Of a stretch of DNA of 12,074 bases, positions 1-5,407 are shown piece after piece. The position numbers and the translations under genes are program-made. The notes under the pieces are model-generated. The model ran no database searches, had not been told where the DNA came from, and saw only the letters and a program-made list of their open reading frames with translations. The first letter of the stretch is position 1, and each line of letters begins with the position of its first letter. This DNA comes from UBA4246 sp045113475 (GTDB lineage Bacteria; Bacillota; Clostridia; Christensenellales; Aristaeellaceae): positions 1-12,074 of the forward strand of contig JBGUIY010000279.1 of NCBI GenBank assembly GCA_045113475.1, read 5' to 3'.

Positions 1-6
1 CTCCGG

Positions 7-25
7 CATCGCCTCCTTCCTCTTC
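7..25 (-). promoter_or_regulatory. Possible ribosome-binding site and start codon of a gene leaving the left edge
   Basis: Read on the minus strand, a purine-rich AGGAAGGAGG stretch (about 12-21) precedes an ATG at 9-7. The nearest GGAGG is only 2 nt from that ATG, so either the upstream AGGAAG is used or the true start lies beyond the window. A terminator lies just upstream at 90-113, which fits a new transcription unit starting here. Only three codons are visible, so nothing can be said of the product. Confidence 0.22.
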
Positions 26-86
26 CGCGCAATCCAGCCCTTTGTCCGGCGTATCTTCTTGGCAACATTTAATTGCCGGAGTAATA

Positions 87-119
87 AAAGCGCTCTGCCG
101 TCAGGCAAAGCGCGTTTTT
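87..119 (-). terminator. Bidirectional intrinsic terminator closing the NUDIX-GNAT-AraC cluster
   Basis: GCGCT (90-94) pairs with AGCGC (109-113), and after one C/A mismatch TGCC (96-99) pairs with GGCA (104-107) around a 4-nt loop. On the minus strand the hairpin is followed by TTTT; on the plus strand by TTTTT (115-119). It lies about 45 nt past the AraC-type stop codon, the expected place for the end of that unit. Confidence 0.75.
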
Positions 120-159
120 CACCCCGTTCCGGTTCCCGCTTCCGTTTAGCTGATCCGGC

Positions 160-999
160 TTATTCCTTTATCAGCGGAATCCAGATATAATTTACGTTAT
201 CCTCCGGTTTTTCGGCGGGCGGGCCGTACGCCTCTATGGAGTAATTGCCTGCCAGCCTGTAGCCCTTCAGCGCGGGCAGCCACTCCGACCAGATCTGCGT
301 GTTCACGCTCTGCAGGCTGTCCGGCAGGGGGCCTTTGCACCTGAACTCGGCCCACAGGCCGCCGGGGATCACCGTCCACCCGCAGCCCTCCGGGATCTCC
401 TGCCACGGCATGTAATTGTCCGCGATCCAGTAGTCGAACTCCTTCCCGTTCATGTCCATACAGACCCCGAACATCCCCATGACGGGACGGTCCGCGCCCT
501 GCGCCAGCCATTCATCCCAGAATTTCGGGACCTCCTGATAGCTGGTGTCGTCACTGAACCGGCGCTTGACGCCCATGACCGTAAACGGCACTTTCTCAAC
601 GATGCGATAATCCAGCATTTTTCCACCCTCCAACGAAACTTTGATATGCAGGGGAGCGAAAGAACGAAGCGGCGCGCCGGGCTCGCGGGCTCTGGACGGC
701 GGGACGCCGTGAAAACGCTGGAACGCCTTCGCAAAGCTGTCCGGGGAATCGTACCCGTATTTCAGCGCCACGTCTATGACCTTAGCGTCCGTACCCGAAA
801 GCTCCTGCGCCGCCAGGGTCATGCGCCTGGCGCGGATGTATTCGCCGACCGTCATACCGCACAGCGCGCCGAAAATGCGCTGATAGTAGAAACGGGACAG
901 CGCCGCCTGCTGCGCGATGTCTTCGATCTCCAGGGCATCGGCCAGATGCTCCTCAATGAAATCGATGGACCACTGAAAGCCCTCCACCCAGTTCTGCAC
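160..999 (-). CDS. AraC-family transcriptional regulator with C-terminal GyrI-like effector-binding domain
   Basis: This is a 279-residue cytoplasmic regulator if it starts at the GTG at 999. The N-terminal part (about residues 5-105) is a two-helix-turn-helix AraC DNA-binding domain, with DIAQQAALSRFYYQRIF as the first recognition region and the typical VIDVALKYGYDSPDSFAKAF stretch as the second. Residues about 115-279 match the GyrI-like/AraC_E_bind fold seen in Rob and SbmC-type proteins, which binds small hydrophobic or cationic ligands. Reading can continue upstream to an ATG at 1140, but that extension overlaps the GNAT gene and looks non-coding; AGGGGAGG (1008-1015) with an 8-nt spacer selects the GTG at 999. 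It follows the GNAT gene by 88 nt and is probably co-transcribed with NUDIX and GNAT. The ligand is not predictable from sequence. Confidence 0.9.
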   Translation of the reverse strand: MQNWVEGFQWSIDFIEEHLADALEIEDIAQQAALSRFYYQRIFGALCGMTVGEYIRARRMTLAAQELSGTDAKVIDVALKYGYDSPDSFAKAFQRFHGVPPSRAREPGAPLRSFAPLHIKVSLEGGKMLDYRIVEKVPFTVMGVKRRFSDDTSYQEVPKFWDEWLAQGADRPVMGMFGVCMDMNGKEFDYWIADNYMPWQEIPEGCGWTVIPGGLWAEFRCKGPLPDSLQSVNTQIWSEWLPALKGYRLAGNYSIEAYGPPAEKPEDNVNYIWIPLIKE

Positions 1000-1007
1000 T
1001 TCGTTCA

Positions 1008-1015
1008 CCTCCCCT
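1008..1015 (-). promoter_or_regulatory. Ribosome-binding site deciding the GTG start of the AraC-type regulator
   Basis: The minus strand carries AGGGGAGG followed by TGAACGAA and then GTG at 999-997. An in-frame GTG at 1008-1006 overlaps this Shine-Dalgarno sequence and cannot use it. The site therefore argues for the 279-residue protein rather than the 326-residue reading. Confidence 0.7.
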
Positions 1016-1087
1016 GCACTGCACGCACAGTATACAGGCAAGGGGCGCGGCCTGTCCCGACATTCCGTGCTTTCATTTTCCTTATGC

Positions 1088-1534
1088 TCAGACCAGGCCG
1101 ATCTGAAACAGCTGATCCGTCGTACCGTAGATGGTTTCAAAATCGCCGATCTTCCGGAAACCGTATTTCTCGTACAGGCCGTGTTCGCCGCTCATGATAT
1201 ATACCGTCCGGAAGCCGATCCCTTTCGCGTACTGAAGCGCGCGGCTGATCATCTGCCCGGACAGGCGGTTCCCGCGATATCGCTCGTCCACGAAGACAAA
1301 GCCGATGAATGGCGCATAGCCGCAGCCGTCGGGCAGCTCGTCTTTTTCCGTGAAGGTGCAGTATCCGGCGATCCGTCCATCATCTGCCGCGACGATCACG
1401 CGCTCCCAATCCTGAAAGCCGTTTTCCGCCATGCGCTTCGCAAGCAGCGGCCCGGCCTTCCAGGAGCAAGACTGCGCGAACGCGATCGTCTTTTCCCAGA
1501 GAGGATGCCCCTCCTGAATCAATGCTGTTTCCAT
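1088..1534 (-). CDS. GNAT-family N-acetyltransferase
   Basis: This is a 148-residue single-domain GNAT protein, expected to transfer an acetyl group from acetyl-CoA to an amine in the cytosol. Visible family marks are the beta4 strand FIGFVFVDERYRG leading into the pyrophosphate-binding loop (RYRGNRLSG, about 84-92, a variant of R/QxxGxG/A) and the C-terminal YEKYGFRKIGDF that closes the acetyl-CoA fold. Length is normal for a stand-alone GNAT. Translation starts at the ATG at 1534 behind a moderate GGGGGA site. It begins 18 nt after the NUDIX stop codon, so the two are almost certainly co-transcribed. The acceptor could be a small molecule, an antibiotic or a protein; nothing visible decides. 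Confidence 0.92.
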   Translation of the reverse strand: METALIQEGHPLWEKTIAFAQSCSWKAGPLLAKRMAENGFQDWERVIVAADDGRIAGYCTFTEKDELPDGCGYAPFIGFVFVDERYRGNRLSGQMISRALQYAKGIGFRTVYIMSGEHGLYEKYGFRKIGDFETIYGTTDQLFQIGLV

Positions 1535-1552
1535 GCGATCCCCCGCAGGCTG

Positions 1553-2134
1553 TTATTCCCCTGCCTTTTCGCGCGTCTGGTTGATCCACGCATAGCAGTA
1601 GGCCTGGGTCCTGGCTGCGAAGGCCTCCGTCCGGAGGAGTTTCCGGACTTCCTCCTTCGTATACCAGCCGGCGGCGATCTCTTCGGCGTCCGAGGTGCTC
1701 TTTCGGAACTCGCCCGCAGCGGCCCCGAAAACGCAGATATTCCGCTCATTGGCAAAGCCGACGGCGCTGTAGCTGTTGTCCAGCATGTCGTCGATGCGTA
1801 CCAGATCCAGCCCCGTTTCCTCCCACAGTTCACGCTTCACACTTTCCTCCGGCGTCTCTCCCGGGTCGATCAGCCCTGCGGGAAAGTTATAGATCCACTG
1901 CGCCATCGCCATGCGGTATTCCCTGTTGATGAGGATGCGTTCTCCGGCCTCGTCCGTCAGGATCAGGACCACGGAATCCGCTTTGCGGTTCTGCAGCTCC
2001 TCCAGCGTCCGGATGTCCCTGTTCCGGCTGATGATCTCGTAGGTCTTCGGCTTTCCCGCCTCGGTGACGTAATCCACGTCGTAGCGCGTGATGAACCTGC
2101 CCTCGTGTATCTTGCGGATGCCCTGATATTTCAC
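1553..2134 (-). CDS. NUDIX hydrolase, ADP-ribose pyrophosphatase-like
   Basis: A 193-residue cytosolic enzyme predicted to hydrolyse a nucleoside diphosphate linked to another moiety. The NUDIX box is complete at residues 87-109: G, five residues, E93, seven residues, then R101-E102-L-W-E105-E106-T-G108-L, with the glutamates that bind Mg2+. The N-terminal strand region (YDVDYVTEAGKPKTYEII) and FPAGLIDPGE resemble ADP-sugar pyrophosphatases, but the box alone does not fix the substrate. An in-frame GTG exists at 2155, but AGGAGG (2140-2145) sits 5 nt before the GTG at 2134, which I take as the start. It leads the cluster with GNAT (18-nt gap) and the AraC-type regulator. A 24-codon reading frame upstream ends on a TGA overlapping this GTG. 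Confidence 0.93.
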   Translation of the reverse strand: MKYQGIRKIHEGRFITRYDVDYVTEAGKPKTYEIISRNRDIRTLEELQNRKADSVVLILTDEAGERILINREYRMAMAQWIYNFPAGLIDPGETPEESVKRELWEETGLDLVRIDDMLDNSYSAVGFANERNICVFGAAAGEFRKSTSDAEEIAAGWYTKEEVRKLLRTEAFAARTQAYCYAWINQTREKAGE

Positions 2135-2205
2135 TTGGTCCTCCTGTCCTTCCACAGCAGCGCGCCGTCCTCAAATCCGGCCCGGCATGCCTCTGCTTTC
2201 CTCAT
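2131..2205 (-). CDS. Possible 24-codon upstream ORF coupled to the NUDIX gene
   Basis: An ATG at 2205 opens a 24-residue frame starting MRKAEACRAG, and its TGA stop (2133-2131) overlaps the GTG start of the NUDIX gene in the GTGA arrangement typical of translational coupling. A GGGG run lies about 4 nt before the ATG, a weak ribosome-binding site. The peptide contains the NUDIX Shine-Dalgarno within its last codons. I recognise no family. It may be a leader ORF or a chance frame in GC-rich DNA. Confidence 0.22.
   Translation of the reverse strand: MRKAEACRAGFEDGALLWKDRRTK
2140..2145 (-). promoter_or_regulatory. Ribosome-binding site deciding the GTG start of the NUDIX gene
   Basis: A perfect AGGAGG on the minus strand lies 5 nt before GTG 2134-2132. 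The alternative GTG at 2155 lies upstream of this site, so it would place the Shine-Dalgarno inside the coding sequence. Confidence 0.7.
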
Positions 2206-2248
2206 GTTTCCCCGTTCCCACCCTCGTTCCGCGGTCCATATCCGGTAT

Positions 2249-2304
2249 TAACGATGCGATATCACGATGCGCGACTCTTATGCGCGATCGGGGCATAACG
2301 ATGC
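2249..2304 (-). repeat. Three short direct repeats, GCATCGTTA-type
   Basis: On the minus strand GCATCGTTA occurs at 2304-2296 and again at 2257-2249, with a one-mismatch copy, GCATCGTGA, at 2270-2262. A second direct repeat, TCGCGCAT, occurs at 2287-2280 and 2274-2267. The repeats sit in the non-coding stretch between the DIP1984-family and NUDIX genes. They could be protein-binding sites or parts of a folded RNA. Confidence 0.5.
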
Positions 2305-2406
2305 TCGGGGAATTCGAACCCCATGCTGCCCAGGCATTCCAATCTGTATTGCAGCTTAAGGCTGCTGCCGCCTGATATGCACGCCCGCGGAACTACCAGC
2401 TTTGTA
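2255..2406 (-). ncRNA. Candidate structured RNA with a T-arm-like hairpin downstream of the DIP1984-family gene
   Basis: Visible on the minus strand: GGGG (2322-2319) pairs with CCCC (2310-2307) around TTCGAATT, closely resembling a tRNA T arm. GGGCA (2331-2327) can pair with TGCCC (2295-2291) around it. GCAGC (2365-2361) pairs with GCTGC (2355-2351), which can instead pair with GCAGC at 2329-2325. TGCATATCA (2381-2373) can pair with TGATATcGCA (2264-2255, one bulge), enclosing the whole element. TGGTAG, reminiscent of a D loop, lies at 2398-2393. No 7-bp acceptor stem, CCA end or 7-nt anticodon loop is evident, so it is not a canonical tRNA. No intrinsic terminator separates it from the gene upstream. 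That it is a functional RNA is inference. Confidence 0.3.
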
Positions 2407-2865
2407 TCAAACTCCGATCAGTTTCGTTTTCCAGTTGGTTTCCTGCAGCAGGTTGTCCAGCTCACGCACTTCTTTGGCCAGCCGGTCCGACGTTTTCTGT
2501 ATATCGGCTGCCTTCAGCAGCGCCTTCACCCTGATTTCCGTTCCCCGGGCGCGCTGGGTGTTCTGCGCCGCGGCATAGTAAATGCTGCGGTAGGCGCCCC
2601 GCTGAAGGTTCAGGGCGTCCTTGCGGGCGATGATCTGTGTCAGGGATTTGCCGTTGACCTTCGTCCGACTGTTGGTCAGGTTGATTGCGGCCATCAGGAT
2701 CTCCAGCCGCGCGGCCGCGTCATCCAGCTCCACGAGCAGGGCGGCGGGATCCTCCCCGGCTTCCTCCCCCTCCTGGACCAGGACACAGTTTTCTATCCGG
2801 TTTCTGAGCTCTTCGATCTTTTTATTCAGGTCCGCGCGTTCCTGCAGCGCTTCCGCAAGCTTCAT
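2407..2865 (-). CDS. DIP1984-family (septicolysin-annotated) helical protein
   Basis: A 152-residue soluble, almost entirely helical and highly charged protein. It opens with MKLAEALQERADLNKKIEEL, then a short acidic linker (QEGEEAGEDP, about 51-60), a second helical pair with the INLTNSRTKVNGKSLTQIIARKD stretch (about 82-104), and ends with a coiled-coil-like helix containing RELDNLLQETNWKT. This order and length match the DIP1984 family, sometimes labelled septicolysin; no biochemical role is established that I can state. There is no signal peptide or membrane segment. AAAGGAG (2876-2882) provides a good ribosome-binding site. It appears monocistronic, lying after the lysA terminator, but no convincing promoter is visible. 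The stretch directly downstream is unusually structured, which may matter for function. Confidence 0.85.
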   Translation of the reverse strand: MKLAEALQERADLNKKIEELRNRIENCVLVQEGEEAGEDPAALLVELDDAAARLEILMAAINLTNSRTKVNGKSLTQIIARKDALNLQRGAYRSIYYAAAQNTQRARGTEIRVKALLKAADIQKTSDRLAKEVRELDNLLQETNWKTKLIGV

Positions 2866-2960
2866 GGCAGTGTGTCTCCTTTCATGTTTTCCCGTGTTGT
2901 ATTCGACGCAGGCTCCTGTTATCCTTCACAGCAGCCGGCCGGATAGACGGATTACTCCGG

Positions 2961-2994
2961 CAATAAAATACCTGTCCCGGTTTTCCGGGGCAGG
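2961..2994 (-). terminator. Intrinsic terminator of lysA
   Basis: CCTGTCCCGG (2971-2980) pairs with CCGGGGCAGG (2985-2994) around a TTTT loop, ten base pairs counting one G-U type pair. On the minus strand the hairpin is followed by TATTTTATT. It starts 22 nt past the lysA stop codon and separates lysA from the DIP1984-family gene. Confidence 0.88.
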
Positions 2995-3016
2995 CAGAAG
3001 CGCTGATGATATACCG

Positions 3017-4282
3017 TTATTCCGGCCATACCAGCGTGGCGAAGTAATCCTCAGGCGTTTCGGCGCGGCGGATCATCCGGTACGACCCGTCGGCGCGGTA
3101 CAGGATCTCCGCGGTCCTCAGGCGGCCGTTGTACTGATAGCCCATGGCGAAAGCATGCGCGCCGGCGTCGTGGATAATCAGCAGATCGCCGATATGGATC
3201 TCCGGCATGGGCCGGTCGATGGCAAACTTGTCGTTGTTCTCGCACAGGCAGCCGGTGATGTCATAGACCTTCGCGGGCGGCTCGTGCTCGCGGCCTACGA
3301 CGGAGATCTCGTGGTAGGCCCTGTACATGGCCGGGCGGATCAGCTGCACCGCGCAGGCATCCACCCCGATATAATCCTTGAAGGTCTTTTTCTCATGAAC
3401 CACGCGGGTCACCACAAAGCCGTGGGGGCCGGTGATGAAGCGTCCAAGCTCGGCCTTGATGCCCGGTTTGCCCGGGCCGGCCGGCCCGAATACGGCCTCA
3501 TACTCCCTGCGCACCGCGTCACCCACCGCGCGGATATCCACCGGCGGCACATCCCGGGTGTAGGGAATGCCGATGCCGCCGGACAGGTTGACGAACGCGG
3601 CCTCGAGTCCCGTATCCGCCGCCGTCTGACGGGTCAGATCGAACAGGATGCGGGCCAGGGCGGGATAATACCCCGGATCGGTCATATTGCTGGCCAGGAA
3701 GGCGTGCATGCCGAAACGTTTGACACCCAGGGCTTTCAGCCGTTCCAGGCCCTCCTTCAGCTGGGAGGGCATCCAGCCGTACTTGGCTTCCCCGGGCTTG
3801 CCCATGATCTGGTTGCCGCCGAAGGAGAAAGTGCCGCCCGTATTCACGCGCACGCACACGGTTTCCGGGATGCCGCCGTGCTCCTTCAGAATGTCGATAT
3901 CGCTGATGTCGTCCAGGTTGATGACCGCGCCGAGCTTCCGCGCCAGATCGAATTCCTCCGGGGGCATGGCGTTCGCGCTGAACATGATCTCATCGCCGGA
4001 AAGGCCCACGCGCTGGGCCAGCATCAGTTCCGTCAGGCTGGAGCAGTCCGCCCCCAGGCCTTCCTCCTTCAGGATGCTCAGGATCACCGGGTTCGGCAGG
4101 GCCTTGACCGCAAAATATTCCCTGAAGTCAGGATTCCACGCAAACGCCTCCCGCACGCTGCGGGCAGTCCGGCGAATCCCGGCTTCGTCATACAGATGGA
4201 AGGGCGTCGGGAAACGCTCCGCCGCCTCAAAAAAGACGCGGGACGGCACAGCATCATTGGGCATGGGCTCTACCTCGATCAT
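3017..4282 (-). CDS. lysA: Diaminopimelate decarboxylase, clostridial-type (fold-type III PLP enzyme)
   Basis: Predicted to decarboxylate meso-diaminopimelate to L-lysine, the last step of lysine synthesis, in the cytosol. The 421 residues show the alanine-racemase-like PLP barrel then the C-terminal beta domain: PLP lysine K60 in YFAVKALPNP, ADCSSLTEL (78-86), GMHAFLASN (191-199), the glycine loop NLSGGIGIPY (232-241), ELGR (278-281), the catalytic-cysteine loop CLCENNDKF (C347, E348) and DAGAHAFAMGYQYN. Two motifs depart from textbook LysA (HIGSQ and EPGR become FLASN and ELGR), which I believe is normal for a clostridial subgroup. Starts at 4282 (GGTGA site) and 4264 (GAGGT, 7-nt spacer) are both plausible. 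It has its own promoter at 4327-4356 and terminator at 2971-2994. A related amino-acid substrate cannot be excluded. Confidence 0.88.
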   Translation of the reverse strand: MIEVEPMPNDAVPSRVFFEAAERFPTPFHLYDEAGIRRTARSVREAFAWNPDFREYFAVKALPNPVILSILKEEGLGADCSSLTELMLAQRVGLSGDEIMFSANAMPPEEFDLARKLGAVINLDDISDIDILKEHGGIPETVCVRVNTGGTFSFGGNQIMGKPGEAKYGWMPSQLKEGLERLKALGVKRFGMHAFLASNMTDPGYYPALARILFDLTRQTAADTGLEAAFVNLSGGIGIPYTRDVPPVDIRAVGDAVRREYEAVFGPAGPGKPGIKAELGRFITGPHGFVVTRVVHEKKTFKDYIGVDACAVQLIRPAMYRAYHEISVVGREHEPPAKVYDITGCLCENNDKFAIDRPMPEIHIGDLLIIHDAGAHAFAMGYQYNGRLRTAEILYRADGSYRMIRRAETPEDYFATLVWPE

Positions 4283-4312
4283 ACATATTCACCGGATCTG
4301 GTATACAAAACA

Positions 4313-4343
4313 CCGGCGACGCTGCTATTATAGGCGTCGCCGG
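4313..4343 (-). terminator. Perfect 10-bp inverted repeat, probable terminator of the XRE gene, overlapping the lysA promoter
   Basis: CCGGCGACGC (4313-4322) and GCGTCGCCGG (4334-4343) form a perfect 10-bp stem with an 11-nt loop. On the minus strand it is followed by TGTTTTGTATA, an imperfect U tract; on the plus strand by TTTGTTTTT. It lies about 127 nt past the XRE stop codon. The loop carries the lysA -10 box, so the dyad could also, or instead, serve as an operator. Confidence 0.6.
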
Positions 4344-4356
4344 CTTTGTTTTTCAA
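4327..4356 (-). promoter_or_regulatory. Sigma-70/SigA-type promoter of lysA
   Basis: On the minus strand TTGAAA (4356-4351; five of six to consensus) and a perfect TATAAT (4332-4327) are separated by 18 nt. Transcription would start near 4320, giving a leader of about 40 nt before the lysA start. The -10 box lies in the loop of the 4313-4343 inverted repeat and the spacer contains one arm. Confidence 0.72.
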
Positions 4357-4470
4357 GGGCCGCCCCGGGAAAATACACATAATAAACAGAAGCGTTCCGC
4401 GGTCCTCTGAAGTCCCGGCATGCATGAACCGCAAATTGACAATGACTCTGAAAGTCCGGTTCCTGTCTCT

Positions 4471-5139
4471 TCATTTGCAGGCTATATAGACGTCCATGCT
4501 CTCCCCATCCGTTTCGAAGCAGGGGATCACTTCATCTTCCGCAAATCCAAGTCCATTGGTCCTCATGAAAACCTGCAGTGTGTGATATGCGCCCGGTATC
4601 GTTGCAAAAGGGTTATCAAACGGCCTGTCAATATGGATCGCGGCATATTTATGCGCAGGCTGTTGTTTTACTTCAAACCCTTCAGGCGCAACACCCTCCG
4701 GCAGTATCAATGCCGCTGTATATCCATGCATGCTGAACACATTCACCTGCTCCTGCGTCAGCTTCGGAAAATCCCAGCCGATCACTCTCGGGTTTGCGAT
4801 CCCGTTTTCTTCAGCACATTTGTGCATCCTGCCGATAGCATCCGTTTCCGGATCATGACTGATCACGGTATACTCCACATAGCGGAATCCTTCGACCGTC
4901 TCAACGCGGAGATTTGAATACGCATCGCTGCGCTTATCCATTTCCTCCCTGAAGAGATTATCCAGCGAGCAGTTAAACACCCTGCAGATTTCAAGCGCTT
5001 TGTCCATTTCCGGATTTGCCGCATCCATTTCCCACTTTGAGATCGTCTGGCGGCTTACGTTCAGTTTCTCCGCCAGCATTTCCTGTGTCATATTTGCGCT
5101 CAGCTGCCTCAGATACTGAAGATTCTTACCAAAGCTCAT
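4471..5139 (-). CDS. XRE-family regulator fused to a GyrI-like effector-binding domain
   Basis: A 222-residue cytosolic transcription factor. Residues about 6-61 form a Cro/C1-type helix-turn-helix (TQEMLAEKLNVSRQTISKWE, then PEMDKALEICRVFNCSLDNLF), a standard XRE signature. A short linker leads to a GyrI-like/AraC_E_bind module, about 75-222, with RYVEYTVISHDPETDAIGRM at its start and IHIDRPFDNPFATIPGAYHTL in the second half. That module in other proteins binds small molecules, so this is likely a ligand-responsive repressor or activator. Start ATG 5139 follows a GGGGGAG site. No partner gene shares its operon: the GH94 terminator lies upstream and the 4313-4343 dyad downstream. Target genes and ligand are unknown; it may regulate its neighbours lysA or GH94. 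Confidence 0.9.
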   Translation of the reverse strand: MSFGKNLQYLRQLSANMTQEMLAEKLNVSRQTISKWEMDAANPEMDKALEICRVFNCSLDNLFREEMDKRSDAYSNLRVETVEGFRYVEYTVISHDPETDAIGRMHKCAEENGIANPRVIGWDFPKLTQEQVNVFSMHGYTAALILPEGVAPEGFEVKQQPAHKYAAIHIDRPFDNPFATIPGAYHTLQVFMRTNGLGFAEDEVIPCFETDGESMDVYIACK

Positions 5140-5330
5140 ACTTCTCCCCCTTTAGATCCATCGTTGTTGCCCCTGACAGTTCTTCGCTCCGCGTCGCAGG
5201 GACAAGATTAGCATGAAACAGACAGCCCTTCCACCAACTCACAAGCGCTGTTTCAGAGGATCGCGCAACTGCCGGTTGCATTGCTTTCCACGAATGGCAT
5301 AAAGTTTATTCTGCAGAGAATGAAAGAATG

Positions 5331-5359
5331 ATAAAACCGGGGCTGACGCACAACCCCGG
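5331..5359 (-). terminator. Intrinsic terminator of the GH94 gene
   Basis: CCGGGG (5337-5342) pairs with CCCCGG (5354-5359) around an 11-nt loop, and on the minus strand TTTTAT follows directly. It lies 48 nt past the GH94 stop codon. The rest of the 268-nt gap up to the XRE start holds no other site I can support. Confidence 0.75.
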
Positions 5360-5407
5360 CAAAAATGAGCCTTTCTGATCCGTCCTTGTCAAACAGATCC
5401 GGAAGCT

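Noticed and set aside
61..77. GGCAA/TTGCC inverted repeat
   Set aside because: Only five base pairs with no U tract; the neighbouring hairpin at 90-113 already accounts for termination.
1000..1140. N-terminal extension of the AraC-type regulator to an ATG at 1140
   Set aside because: The extra 47 residues are low in family likeness, overlap the GNAT coding sequence, and a strong ribosome-binding site points to the GTG at 999.
1067..2251. A 394-codon open frame on the plus strand across the GNAT and NUDIX genes
   Set aside because: Both minus-strand genes carry complete family motifs; the antisense translation carries none.
2301..2331. A canonical tRNA gene around the TTCGAATT hairpin
   Set aside because: The T-arm-like stem has only four Watson-Crick pairs for an 8-nt loop, and no 7-bp acceptor stem, 7-nt anticodon loop or properly spaced D arm can be drawn. 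It is kept only as a candidate structured RNA.
2621..4333. A 570-codon open frame on the plus strand across lysA and part of the DIP1984-family gene
   Set aside because: It spans two real minus-strand genes and the terminator between them, and its translation shows no domain; it is a GC-driven shadow.
5140..5230. Promoter for the XRE regulator
   Set aside because: Weak pairs such as CTGTCA/TCTAAA exist, but they match poorly and would place the transcript start on the ribosome-binding site; I could not support any.
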